Below, piece after piece: positions 24,612 to 32,192 of a stretch of 64,000 bases of DNA. Under the pieces are notes generated by a model that was given only the letters and a program-made list of their open reading frames with translations, made no database searches and was not told the DNA's origin. The stretch covers positions 744,001-808,000 of the forward strand of contig JAEWEY010000004.1 in the NCBI GenBank assembly GCA_023389105.1, in the 5' to 3' direction. This DNA is from Pseudomonadota bacterium. Its GTDB lineage: Bacteria > Pseudomonadota > Alphaproteobacteria > Sphingomonadales > Sphingomonadaceae. Every line of letters starts with the position of its first letter. Position 1 is the stretch's first letter. The position numbers and the translations under genes were made by a program.

Positions 24612-25802
24612 TTACGCAGCCTCGGCGGGGACCTCATACTCGCTTGCGGCCGCGCTGAGCGTGTCCACGAACTCGCGGATGTGCGCTTCCTCAATGTTCA
24701 GCGGTGGCAGGATGCGCATCACGTTATCGCCTGCGGCTACCGTCAGAAGACCCTTGGTCCGCAGATAGTTCACGAAGGCGCGGCTGTCGGTCTTCATCTT
24801 GATACCAAGCATCAAACCTAGCCCGCGCACGCTGTCGAAGAGATGATCGTGATTGGGAATCATCTGCTCAAGCGAGGAGCGCAGCCGCTCCGCCGTCTGC
24901 CGGACCTGCGTAAGGAATTCGTCATTGGCGACCACGTCAAACACAGCCTGCCCCGCGGCCATGGCAAGCGGGTTGCCGCCATAGGTCGAACCGTGCGTGC
25001 CGATCACCATGCCCCGCGCCGCCTTTTCGGTGGCCAGGCACGCGCCCATCGGGAAACCCCCGCCAATGCCCTTGGCGCTCGACATGATGTCCGGCGTCAC
25101 GCCATAATATTCGTAGGCGTAGAGATAGCCGGTGCGCGCGACGCCGCACTGCACCTCGTCGAACACCAGCATCAGGTCGTTCTCGTCGCAGGCCTTGCGC
25201 AGCCCCTGGATGAACTCCTTCGACGCCGGCCGGATGCCGCCCTCGCCCTGCACCGGCTCCAGCAGGAAGCCCGCCGTATTCTCGTCGATCGCGCCCAGTG
25301 CGGCTTCCAGATTGTCGAACTCGACGACCTTGAAGCCTTCCAGCAGTGGCGCGAAACCCTCGATCATCTTGGGCTGATCGGTCGCGCTGATCGTCGCCAT
25401 CGTCCGCCCATGAAACGCGTTGCGGAACGTGATCAGCGTATGCTTCTCGGGATTGCCGCCGGCATAATGATAACGGCGCGCCGTCTTGATCGCGCACTCG
25501 ACGGCTTCGACGCCCGAATTGGTGAAGAACACCGTGTCGGCGAAAGTCAGGTCGGTCAGCCTTTTGGCGAACGCCTCGCCCTGCGGCGACCCATACAGGT
25601 TCGACACGTGCATAAGCGTCGCCGCCTGATCCTGGATCGCCTTGGTCAGCACCGGATGCCCATGCCCGAGCAGGTTCACCGCAATGCCCGCTGCGAAATC
25701 CAGATAACGCTCGCCCTGCTCGCCGTAGAGATACGGCCCCTCGCCGCGCACCGGACGCACGGGCGAACGCGGGTAGACGGGCATGAGCGGCGTGATGGCC
25801 AT
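24612..25802 (-). CDS. argD: Acetylornithine aminotransferase family protein
   Basis: A 396-residue PLP-dependent class III aminotransferase. The N-terminal Y-P-R-S-P-V-x-x-V-x-G-x-G-x-x-L-Y, the V-F-D-E-V-Q-C-G-V-A-R-T-G segment with the cofactor-binding aspartate, and the Schiff-base lysine in S-S-A-K-G-I-G-G-G are all visible. It probably converts N-acetylglutamate semialdehyde to N-acetylornithine in arginine synthesis and may also act as succinyldiaminopimelate aminotransferase. The expected neighbour argF is absent and tRNA-Arg follows six bases after the stop. Confidence 0.92.
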   Translation of the reverse strand: MAITPLMPVYPRSPVRPVRGEGPYLYGEQGERYLDFAAGIAVNLLGHGHPVLTKAIQDQAATLMHVSNLYGSPQGEAFAKRLTDLTFADTVFFTNSGVEAVECAIKTARRYHYAGGNPEKHTLITFRNAFHGRTMATISATDQPKMIEGFAPLLEGFKVVEFDNLEAALGAIDENTAGFLLEPVQGEGGIRPASKEFIQGLRKACDENDLMLVFDEVQCGVARTGYLYAYEYYGVTPDIMSSAKGIGGGFPMGACLATEKAARGMVIGTHGSTYGGNPLAMAAGQAVFDVVANDEFLTQVRQTAERLRSSLEQMIPNHDHLFDSVRGLGLMLGIKMKTDSRAFVNYLRTKGLLTVAAGDNVMRILPPLNIEEAHIREFVDTLSAAASEYEVPAEAA

Positions 25803-25895
25803 GAAATCGGGCTCCTGGTCGGCGGTGAATGCGATGCCGTGGCTATAGCCAGCGCGCCCGCAAAGGGCAAAGCCGAGCCGTCCGGTCGGGTACCA

Positions 25896-25929
25896 ACAAA
25901 AAGGCGCCCCGGTTGCCCAGGGCGCCTTC
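25896..25929 (-). terminator. Rho-independent terminator
   Basis: AAGGCGCCC and GGGCGCCTT (arms within 25901-25928) form a strong hairpin. On the minus strand the stem is followed by a run of T residues (the AAAAA at 25898-25902 read in reverse). It ends the gene at 25950-26429 ahead of argD. Confidence 0.85.
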
Positions 25930-25949
25930 CATTCGACGAGTGCTGAGTG

Positions 25950-26429
25950 TTAGCGGTCGCGGCGATAGCCGCGGTCGTCCTCGTAACGATCGTTGCGGCC
26001 GTCCCGGTCGCGATCGATCCACTGGCCCTGATAGCCGTTATAGCCATAGCGGCCGCCGCGCTGGTTCATCGCATACTGCACGCGCTGCTCCAGTCGCTGG
26101 AGGCGATAGATGATGTCGCCCGCTTCACGGCGGTCGAGGCCGTTGCGGCTGCGGTCGTACAGACGACGGTGCAGGTTCGCGGCTTCGGCGCGCAGACGAT
26201 CGGCGCTCCAGTCACCGATGCGGTCGCGGCGGTCGAGCCGGTTGATCTGCCGCTCGACGTTGTTCAGCCGCTGCTGCAGTTCGCGCACCATGCCCCAGTT
26301 ATTCTGATACCCGTAGGCATTGCCATAAGGCGCGCCATAGGGTTGGCCCTGATAATATTGGGCCGACGCCGGGCTGGCGATGGCAAGAGCCGCTCCGGCC
26401 GCGGCCAGGGAAATTACAAACTTACGCAT
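25950..26429 (-). CDS. Secreted Tyr/Gln/Arg-rich coiled-coil protein
   Basis: 159 residues with a textbook signal peptide (M-R-K-F-V-I-S-L ... P-A-S-A-Q, cleavage near residue 23). A Tyr/Gly/Gln-rich stretch follows (Y-Y-Q-G-Q-P-Y-G), then a helical coiled-coil half with heptad-like L-Q-Q-R-L-N-N-V-E-R-Q-I-N-R-L, and a charged tail of alternating Asp and Arg. Similar secreted proteins occur in sphingomonads without known role. A good AAGGAGAG ribosome-binding site fixes the start. An intrinsic terminator follows, so it is a single-gene unit. Confidence 0.78.
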   Translation of the reverse strand: MRKFVISLAAAGAALAIASPASAQYYQGQPYGAPYGNAYGYQNNWGMVRELQQRLNNVERQINRLDRRDRIGDWSADRLRAEAANLHRRLYDRSRNGLDRREAGDIIYRLQRLEQRVQYAMNQRGGRYGYNGYQGQWIDRDRDGRNDRYEDDRGYRRDR

Positions 26430-26588
26430 TTCGGCTCTCCTTGGTTGAGCACTGACTTGATGGAGGGGTTGTGCGCCGATTCGCTTGAGGGACGTCTGAA
26501 CGCGTCCGTTATGAGCGGTTCAACTTCGTTAAGACGCAGTTCGCCGGACGAGGCTTGAAACGGCCCTAGCATTCATTATCTTGTTGAA

Positions 26589-27329
26589 ATGCTTAGATTT
26601 CTGGGGGCTGCCGCACTCGCGGCCACACTGTCATTCGGTCCTGTTGCAGGCGTTGGGAATAGCTCGACGCCGCTTCAGCCGATCCGCGCCATCGCCGTCG
26701 TCCAGGCCCGACCGGCACTCGCGCCGGCACCCGGGCCGCAGTTCGGCCTGACCGCCGCGCGCGAGTCTGGCCTCGCCGCTGCCGGCCAGTCCGCGGCCGA
26801 TTTCCGCACCTGGCTTCGCGCTTCGCCCGTCAACATCCCGCGGCTCACGGAATTTCAGAACTATCTCGATACCCAGGGCGTCGGCTCCGTCGTTCCCTTG
26901 TGGCAGCTGACGCGCACGTCGTCGTCCTGGCACGAATGCGGCGCTGAGCCCTTCGAGGCGCCACCCGCGGACAAGTGGCAGCATATCGTCGAAACGCTCA
27001 AGTTCGTCCGGGACGACGTCATCCCGCGCGTCGGGCAGGTCGAAGCGCTGTCGGCCTTCCGCAACGACAGGCTCAATGCCTGCTCCAACGGCGCCGAGCA
27101 TAGCGCGCACCGTGAGTTCTTCGCGATCGATCTCACGCCGGTGAATGCGGCAATCGACCGTAGCGCGATGATCCGCTCGGTCTGCGCAGCGCACGCTCGT
27201 GACGGCCGCGCCTATGACGCGGGTCTCGGCTTCTACACCGGCCGCCGCTTCCACGTGGACTCGTCGAGCTTCCGCAAGTGGGGCGCCAACGGCAAGGGCG
27301 CGACGAGCCCTTGCGTGACCGAAGCTTAG
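26589..27329 (+). CDS. Secreted M15-like zinc peptidase (D,D-carboxypeptidase-like)
   Basis: This 246-residue exported protein has a signal sequence of about 20 residues and a variable Ala/Pro-rich linker. The C-terminal half shows the M15/VanY zinc pattern: S-A-F-R-N-D-x-x-N at the substrate loop, then S-A-H174-x-x-x-x-A-I-D181 and F-H222-V-D224, giving His, Asp and His ligands. Two extra cysteine pairs may form disulfides. Members trim D-Ala-D-Ala from peptidoglycan stems. The match is by motif spacing; activity is unproven. The 3' end overlaps the convergent ABC permease by four bases. Confidence 0.72.
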   Translation: MLRFLGAAALAATLSFGPVAGVGNSSTPLQPIRAIAVVQARPALAPAPGPQFGLTAARESGLAAAGQSAADFRTWLRASPVNIPRLTEFQNYLDTQGVGSVVPLWQLTRTSSSWHECGAEPFEAPPADKWQHIVETLKFVRDDVIPRVGQVEALSAFRNDRLNACSNGAEHSAHREFFAIDLTPVNAAIDRSAMIRSVCAAHARDGRAYDAGLGFYTGRRFHVDSSSFRKWGANGKGATSPCVTEA

Positions 27330-28168
27330 TTCTTGATCTTCCAGCCGCGGCGCAGCAGCGAATAGCAGAGCGCCCACATCGCGAGATTGAGCAACAGCAG
27401 CCCGATCCCGCCGATCAGCAGCGGCGAGTCCGCGTGGCCAAGGAAGCCCGCCCGGAAGCCGGAGATGACGTAGAAGAAGGGATTGGCGTGGCTCACCGCC
27501 TGGAAGGTCGGCGACAGCTGGTGGACCGAGTAGAAGGTGCCGCTCAGTAGCGACAAGGGCGTCACCACGAAATTGGTCACCGCGGCGGCATGGTCGAATT
27601 TCTCCGCCCAGATCGACGTCAGCAGTCCCAGGAACGCCAGCAGGGTCGACCCCATGAGCCCGAACCAGAGAATCAGCTCGGGCCGCGCCGGCATCACCGA
27701 CACCCCGGGCCACAATAGCATCACCAGCCAGACGGCGAAGCCGACCAAGAAAGCGCGCGTCACCGCGGCGCCGATCAGCCCGGCGATCAACTCTCCGGTC
27801 GACAATGGCGGCATCAGATAGTCGACGATATTGCCCTGGATCTTTCCGACCAGCAGCGAGAAGCTCGAATTGGCGAAGGCGTTCTGCAGCATCGCCATCA
27901 CGATCAGGCCCGGTGCAATGAAGTTGGCGAACGGGAATTCTACCCCCGGCGCCACCGTCACCGTCCGTCCGCCGCGCCCCAGCGCCACGGTAAAGATCGC
28001 CAGATACAGCAGGGTCGTGATGGCCGGCGCCCACACGGTCTGCATCTGCACCTTGAAGAAGCGCCTGACCTCCTTGATATAGAGGGTCTTAAGGCCTCCC
28101 CAGTTGACGCCCTTCAGCACCGGCTTGCCCGGCGCGAAGCGCACCCAATTATTGGCTTGGTCGTTCAC
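27326..28168 (-). CDS. ABC-2 type transporter permease
   Basis: A 280-residue integral membrane protein with six predicted transmembrane helices and a long cytoplasmic start (W-V-R-F-A-P-G-K-P-V-L-K-G-V-N-W-G-G). The I-x-G-x-I-V-D-Y-L-M-P-P-L-S segment is the conserved ABC-2 loop seen in NodJ/DrrB/YadH-type exporters. No ATPase gene is adjacent, so it must use one encoded elsewhere. The start is GTG at 28168, divergent from gcrA with 56 bases between. Substrate unknown; lipid or polysaccharide-related export is usual for this shape. Confidence 0.9.
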   Translation of the reverse strand: MNDQANNWVRFAPGKPVLKGVNWGGLKTLYIKEVRRFFKVQMQTVWAPAITTLLYLAIFTVALGRGGRTVTVAPGVEFPFANFIAPGLIVMAMLQNAFANSSFSLLVGKIQGNIVDYLMPPLSTGELIAGLIGAAVTRAFLVGFAVWLVMLLWPGVSVMPARPELILWFGLMGSTLLAFLGLLTSIWAEKFDHAAAVTNFVVTPLSLLSGTFYSVHQLSPTFQAVSHANPFFYVISGFRAGFLGHADSPLLIGGIGLLLLNLAMWALCYSLLRRGWKIKN

Positions 28169-28224
28169 GGTTGAGGCGCCTATCGGCTGCCATGCAGCCG
28201 GGCAAGTTTTGGAGCGAAGTTTAA

Positions 28225-28890
28225 ATGTCTTGGACCGACGAGCGCATCGAGCGCCTGAAGAAGATGTGGCATGACGGCGCCACCGCGAGCCAGATCGCCG
28301 ACGAGCTGGGCGGCGTCAGCCGCAACGCCGTCATCGGCAAGGCGCACCGGCTCGGCCTCGAGCAGCGGCCCTCCCCGGTGAAGGCTGGCGAGGAAAAGGA
28401 AGCGAAGAAGGCTGCACCGGTTGCCGCGCCAAAAGCCGCTGCCCCGAAGCCTGTCGTCGCGCCGAAGGCCGAACCCGTCGCCGCTGCACCGGCCCCTGCG
28501 GCTACGTCCCAAGCGGCCCCGGCGGCACCCGCCGTCAACCGCTCAGCGCCTGAAATGCAGTATCGCTCGATCGGACCCGGCGGCTTCATCCGTCAGGGTC
28601 CGGGCGACCAGCAGCCGCCGATCCCGCCCGCGCCGCCGCGCCGTCTGGTCCCCGCCAAGCCGAGCCCGGAAGTGGCGGACAAGACCGGCTTGCTCGATCT
28701 CAACGATCGCCTCTGCAAATGGCCGATGGGTCATCCGGGCGAGCCGGACTTCCACTTCTGCGGTGAAGCCGCCAACCCCGGCTTCCCCTATTGCGTGCAG
28801 CATTGCGGCGTCGCCTATCAGGCGCAGCTCCCCCGCCGTGACCGCCGTCCGCCCCCACCGCTGCCGTTCGGCGGCCCAAGGGTCCGGTAA
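28225..28890 (+). CDS. gcrA: GcrA family cell-cycle regulator
   Basis: 221 residues. The N-terminal 45 residues (M-S-W-T-D-E-R-I-E-R-L-K-K-M-W) carry the GcrA helix-turn-helix, including S-R-N-A-V-I-G-K-A-H-R-L-G. A long Ala/Pro/Lys-rich linker follows, then a conserved C-terminal module C-K-W-P-x-G ending in F-P-Y-C-x-x-H, which contacts RNA polymerase sigma-70 region 2. In Caulobacter GcrA activates promoters carrying m6A in GANTC sites made by CcrM. The gene is a reliable alphaproteobacterial marker. Confidence 0.95.
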   Translation: MSWTDERIERLKKMWHDGATASQIADELGGVSRNAVIGKAHRLGLEQRPSPVKAGEEKEAKKAAPVAAPKAAAPKPVVAPKAEPVAAAPAPAATSQAAPAAPAVNRSAPEMQYRSIGPGGFIRQGPGDQQPPIPPAPPRRLVPAKPSPEVADKTGLLDLNDRLCKWPMGHPGEPDFHFCGEAANPGFPYCVQHCGVAYQAQLPRRDRRPPPPLPFGGPRVR

Positions 28891-28990
28891 GCTCAAGCTG
28901 CCGAGCGAAAGCTGAGCGGAGCGCAGCGAGCGTGCTTGCGCGAGAGACAGCGAGAGCGGGCCGACCGGCAGCGCAGCTGACCGGATCGAC

Positions 28991-29013
28991 GTCACGGGAT
29001 TCACTCCCGTGAC
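28991..29013. repeat. Perfect inverted repeat at the start of the PhyH-type gene
   Basis: GTCACGGGA (28991-28999) and TCCCGTGAC (29005-29013) are perfect nine-base inverted arms around a five-base spacer. The right arm contains the GTG that opens the following frame (29009), so either the hairpin covers the start or translation begins at the next in-frame GTG, 29024. It also contains a GATTC, a GANTC-type site. Confidence 0.6.
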
Positions 29014-30040
29014 GGGTCGCAACGTGCTTAAATGGTGGCGTGCACCGTTCTGGACGCTGGCCCTTGCGACCGGCGCGAAGAGTTTCGTCGACAACCCGAT
29101 CCTCGGCTCGCCGAACCTCAACCGTCGCGGCCTGCATGTCGCGCGGTTAAAGCTCGCCCACCGTCTGGCTTGGGCCCGACGCCGCCGCCTGGCTGCTTCC
29201 GTGCCCGCAGAGTGGCGAGAAGCGTTCGACCGCAACGGCTTCGTCGAAGCGCGCGATTACCTCCCGACCGACGTGTTCGCGCGCCTGCGCGATGCGATCC
29301 TCAACAATGAATTCGAAGCCCGCCAACATCAGCAGGGCAACGCAATCACCCGTCGTGTCGCCGTCGACCCCGCAATGCTGCGCCGCATCCCGGAGCTTCG
29401 TCAGCTGATTGCCAAACCGCGCTGGCGCGGGCTCATGGCCTATATCGGCAGCACGCTCAGCCCGCCGATTTACTACATCCAGACGATCGTCATGGGCCAC
29501 GCCGACGGTGCGCCCGACCCACAGCTCGAGCTTCACGCCGACACCTTCCATCCCTCGCTCAAGGCCTGGCTATTCCTGACCGACGTGTCGGACGATCAGG
29601 GCCCGCTGACCTACGTCCCCGGCTCGCATTTGCTGACACCCAAGCGGCTAGCCTGGGAACAGCAGCGCAGCGTCGAGATTGGGGAAGCCGACCGCCTGTC
29701 CCAGCGCGGCTCGCTCCGCATAAGGCCGGAAGAGCTTCCAGCCCTCGACCTGCCCCAACCGCACCGCTTCGCCGTCCCCGCCAACACCCTCGTCTCCATC
29801 GACACCAGCGGCTTCCATGCTCGCGGCAGTGCATCCCGGCCCGTCGTTCGTGTCGAGCTATGGGCCTATTCCCGTCGCACGCCGTTCCTGCCGTGGGCCG
29901 GGCTGGACCCCTTATCCCCGCAGCCGCTGGCGCTCCGCCGCGCAGGCTGGATCACGCAGATCGTGGACCGCCTCGACGGGATCGGAATGATGAAACAGCA
30001 TTGGCAGCCCGCGGGCCGCAAGCGGCCAATCGACCCCTAA
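29009..30040 (+). CDS. Phytanoyl-CoA dioxygenase (PhyH) family protein
   Basis: A 343-residue non-heme iron(II)/2-oxoglutarate dioxygenase. The metal motif is visible as L-H-A-D-T-F-H (His-x-Asp near residue 175), followed by the double-stranded beta-helix strand G-P-L-T-Y-V-P-G-S-H, and the distal histidine is in D-T-S-G-F-H-A-R-G with an arginine for 2-oxoglutarate. Members hydroxylate fatty acyl-CoAs, amino acids or secondary metabolites. The GTG start is uncertain since it lies inside an inverted repeat; GTG 29024 is possible. The stop overlaps the convergent AraC-hydrolase gene by four bases. Confidence 0.85.
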   Translation: MTGRNVLKWWRAPFWTLALATGAKSFVDNPILGSPNLNRRGLHVARLKLAHRLAWARRRRLAASVPAEWREAFDRNGFVEARDYLPTDVFARLRDAILNNEFEARQHQQGNAITRRVAVDPAMLRRIPELRQLIAKPRWRGLMAYIGSTLSPPIYYIQTIVMGHADGAPDPQLELHADTFHPSLKAWLFLTDVSDDQGPLTYVPGSHLLTPKRLAWEQQRSVEIGEADRLSQRGSLRIRPEELPALDLPQPHRFAVPANTLVSIDTSGFHARGSASRPVVRVELWAYSRRTPFLPWAGLDPLSPQPLALRRAGWITQIVDRLDGIGMMKQHWQPAGRKRPIDP

Positions 30041-31896
30041 GCCGCTGCCGCCGTGCTGCCCGTGTTCAGGAATGCCCGGCTCATCTCCGCGAAGGTCCGC
30101 CACGCCGGCTCATTCTCGATGAGGATGTGATTGCGGCTTTCCAGCGGCACGAACTGTGCACCGGGGATCCCCGCAGCCATGGCCTCTCCCTGCGCGAACG
30201 GCACCACCTGATCATGCCGCCCGTGAAAGACCAAGGTTGGCGTCTTCACCTGCGGCAGCAGCGGCCGCACGTCGATTTTCGACAGCTCGCGCTGCAGCCG
30301 CACCGCATTCTCGGGCGATGTCGACATCCGCTGCATCTCGTTGAACCAGCCCATCTGCTTGGGCGTCGCATCGGGAATGTAGAGGTTGGTGAACAATTGC
30401 CGGTAGGCGGAATGGTCGGCGCCCCAACCTTCCTCGGTCAGCGTGATCATCGCCTCGCGCCGCGCGACTTCTCCGGCGTCCTCGCGATTGGCCCAGCCGA
30501 CGGCATATCCATTGAGGATCACCAGCCTTCGCACACGCTCGGGGTGGCGCACTGCATAAGTGACCGCCACGGCCGCGCCCTGGCTGATCGCGAGCATGTC
30601 GAACTGCTGCAATTCCAGGCACTCGGTTACGCATGCAAGGTCGTCCACGAACGCATCGAAGGAGAGGTCTGGCGTGTCCCAATCGCTGAGGCCGTTGCCG
30701 CGCTCGTCGTAGCGGACGAGTGATCGCCCGCGCGTGAACTCCTGCACCCAGTGCCGCCACAGCGGGCTGTCCCAGTCATGCTCCAGATGGTTCAGCCAGT
30801 TCGCCGTCTTCACCAGCGGTGGCCCCTCGCCGGTCACCGCGAAGGCCAGCTTTGTCCCGTCCGCGGCAGTACACTGCCGCACCTCTTGCGGCGGCAGCTT
30901 GGGCTTGGCCGAGCGAGACGCCTGCGCTGCATCCAGATCCTCCATCCGCCGCCGCCAGGTCGCAGGCGGCTCCCCGAACTCACGCTTGAATGCCCGGTTG
31001 AAGGCCGCCTCGCTGTTGAACCCGACCGAATAAGCGACGTTCGCCGTATTCTGCTTGCCGTCGCGGAGCATGTTTGCAGCGACGCGCATCCGCCAGGACG
31101 CACAATAGCGCATCGGCGGCTCTCCGATCAGCTCGGCAAATCGCTCGCCTAGGACCGTGCGCGACACGCCAGCGTCGCGCGCGAGGCTTTCGACGTCCAG
31201 CTCCTCAGCAAAGCGGCTGTGAATGATCGACAGCGCCTTTGAGACCGCGGGGTCGGTCAGCCCGCGCAGCCAGCCCTTCGAGCTCGGCGGCAGCTGCTGC
31301 ACATATTCGCGGATCGCCTGCGCCAGGAACAGCTCGGCCAAGCGCGCGACCATCTCCGGCGACGGCCGTTGCTCAGCTAGGAATCGCATCGAGCTATCGA
31401 GCCACTGCGCTTCGCCGCCGGTCACATCCAGGGTAAGCAGCGGCGGCAGCGCCTCGATCAGCGGATGCGTGCTTGTCTTGGCGGTGCCGAGGAACCCGCA
31501 CCACACCATCGTCTCCGGTCCGTCAGTCCCATTGGCGACCTTGTGCACGCCTTCTTCCGTCGTCCACGCGACATCGTTGACGTCCGCCGGCGGCAGCCCG
31601 GGCCGGCTCGCCAGCAGATGCGGGTCGTTGCGCGGAAGAATGGCGATCGATCCCGGCCCGAGCGTGACCGGCTCCATCCCCTCGACCTCGACGATCGCAT
31701 GGCCCGATCGGATGTAATGGTAGCTAATCAGCTCTTCCGGCATCGGGAAGAAGGGCGCGCAATGGTCGGGCGTAAATTGTGCGAGCACGCAGAAGTCGCC
31801 GGTGAAATCGGCGTCGATCACCACGCCGCCGTTGAGGCGCAGCGAACTCAGGATCTCGTCGAGAACGTCCACGCGTTGCCCCCGCGGAAGATGCAA
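30037..31896 (-). CDS. AraC-type regulator fused to an alpha/beta hydrolase
   Basis: A 619-residue three-part protein. Residues of about 10-200 form a cupin-like AraC sensor (R-S-G-H-A-I-V-E-V-E-G, L-G-P-G-S-I-A-I-L-P). Residues of about 212-317 hold two helix-turn-helix units ending in the A-F-N-R-A-F-K-R-E-F-G-x-P-P-A-x-W-R AraC signature. Residues of about 338-612 are a full alpha/beta hydrolase with S438 (A-I-S-Q-G), D562 (G-R-H-D) and H590 (S-R-N-H). This hydrolase type also occurs fused to adenylate cyclase or LuxR domains. The gene is divergent from the microprotein-diiron-OsmC cluster, which it probably controls. Confidence 0.9.
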   Translation of the reverse strand: MHLPRGQRVDVLDEILSSLRLNGGVVIDADFTGDFCVLAQFTPDHCAPFFPMPEELISYHYIRSGHAIVEVEGMEPVTLGPGSIAILPRNDPHLLASRPGLPPADVNDVAWTTEEGVHKVANGTDGPETMVWCGFLGTAKTSTHPLIEALPPLLTLDVTGGEAQWLDSSMRFLAEQRPSPEMVARLAELFLAQAIREYVQQLPPSSKGWLRGLTDPAVSKALSIIHSRFAEELDVESLARDAGVSRTVLGERFAELIGEPPMRYCASWRMRVAANMLRDGKQNTANVAYSVGFNSEAAFNRAFKREFGEPPATWRRRMEDLDAAQASRSAKPKLPPQEVRQCTAADGTKLAFAVTGEGPPLVKTANWLNHLEHDWDSPLWRHWVQEFTRGRSLVRYDERGNGLSDWDTPDLSFDAFVDDLACVTECLELQQFDMLAISQGAAVAVTYAVRHPERVRRLVILNGYAVGWANREDAGEVARREAMITLTEEGWGADHSAYRQLFTNLYIPDATPKQMGWFNEMQRMSTSPENAVRLQRELSKIDVRPLLPQVKTPTLVFHGRHDQVVPFAQGEAMAAGIPGAQFVPLESRNHILIENEPAWRTFAEMSRAFLNTGSTAAAA

Positions 31897-32053
31897 TCCG
31901 GCGTTTCGGTCAAATTATCCGGCAAGCTGGTCATTTTGGCAAACGGCTGCTCGGCGTAAACACTGGCCATCGAATTCGGACGCAGTTCTCGGCCCGTAAG
32001 CAATCACGCTTCCGGAGATGGACGAACTCATCCGTGAAACGCGAAGGGGTAAT

Positions 32054-32173
32054 ATGATGATTGGTTTGAAGCACGAAGCAAAGACGGCGCAGTTAGTCAC
32101 CGTCGTCTTCACTCTACTTACCAGTGTGACCGCTGTTTCGGCAGCGATCGCTCCGGCCATTGTCCACATCTAA
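32054..32173 (+). CDS. 39-aa microprotein ahead of the diiron gene
   Basis: A short frame with a strong GAAGGGG site before ATG ATG. The 39 residues start with a charged M-M-I-G-L-K-H-E-A-K-T, followed by a hydrophobic stretch (about residues 14-37, V-T-V-V-F-T-L-L-T-S ...) ending A-I-V-H-I. It reads as a single-pass membrane peptide or a signal-peptide-like microprotein. The diiron gene starts 19 bases after its stop, so the two are likely co-transcribed. Translation is predicted from the ribosome-binding site and reading frame only. Confidence 0.55.
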   Translation: MMIGLKHEAKTAQLVTVVFTLLTSVTAVSAAIAPAIVHI

Positions 32174-32192
32174 GTCGAAAGGCGGCCCGATC

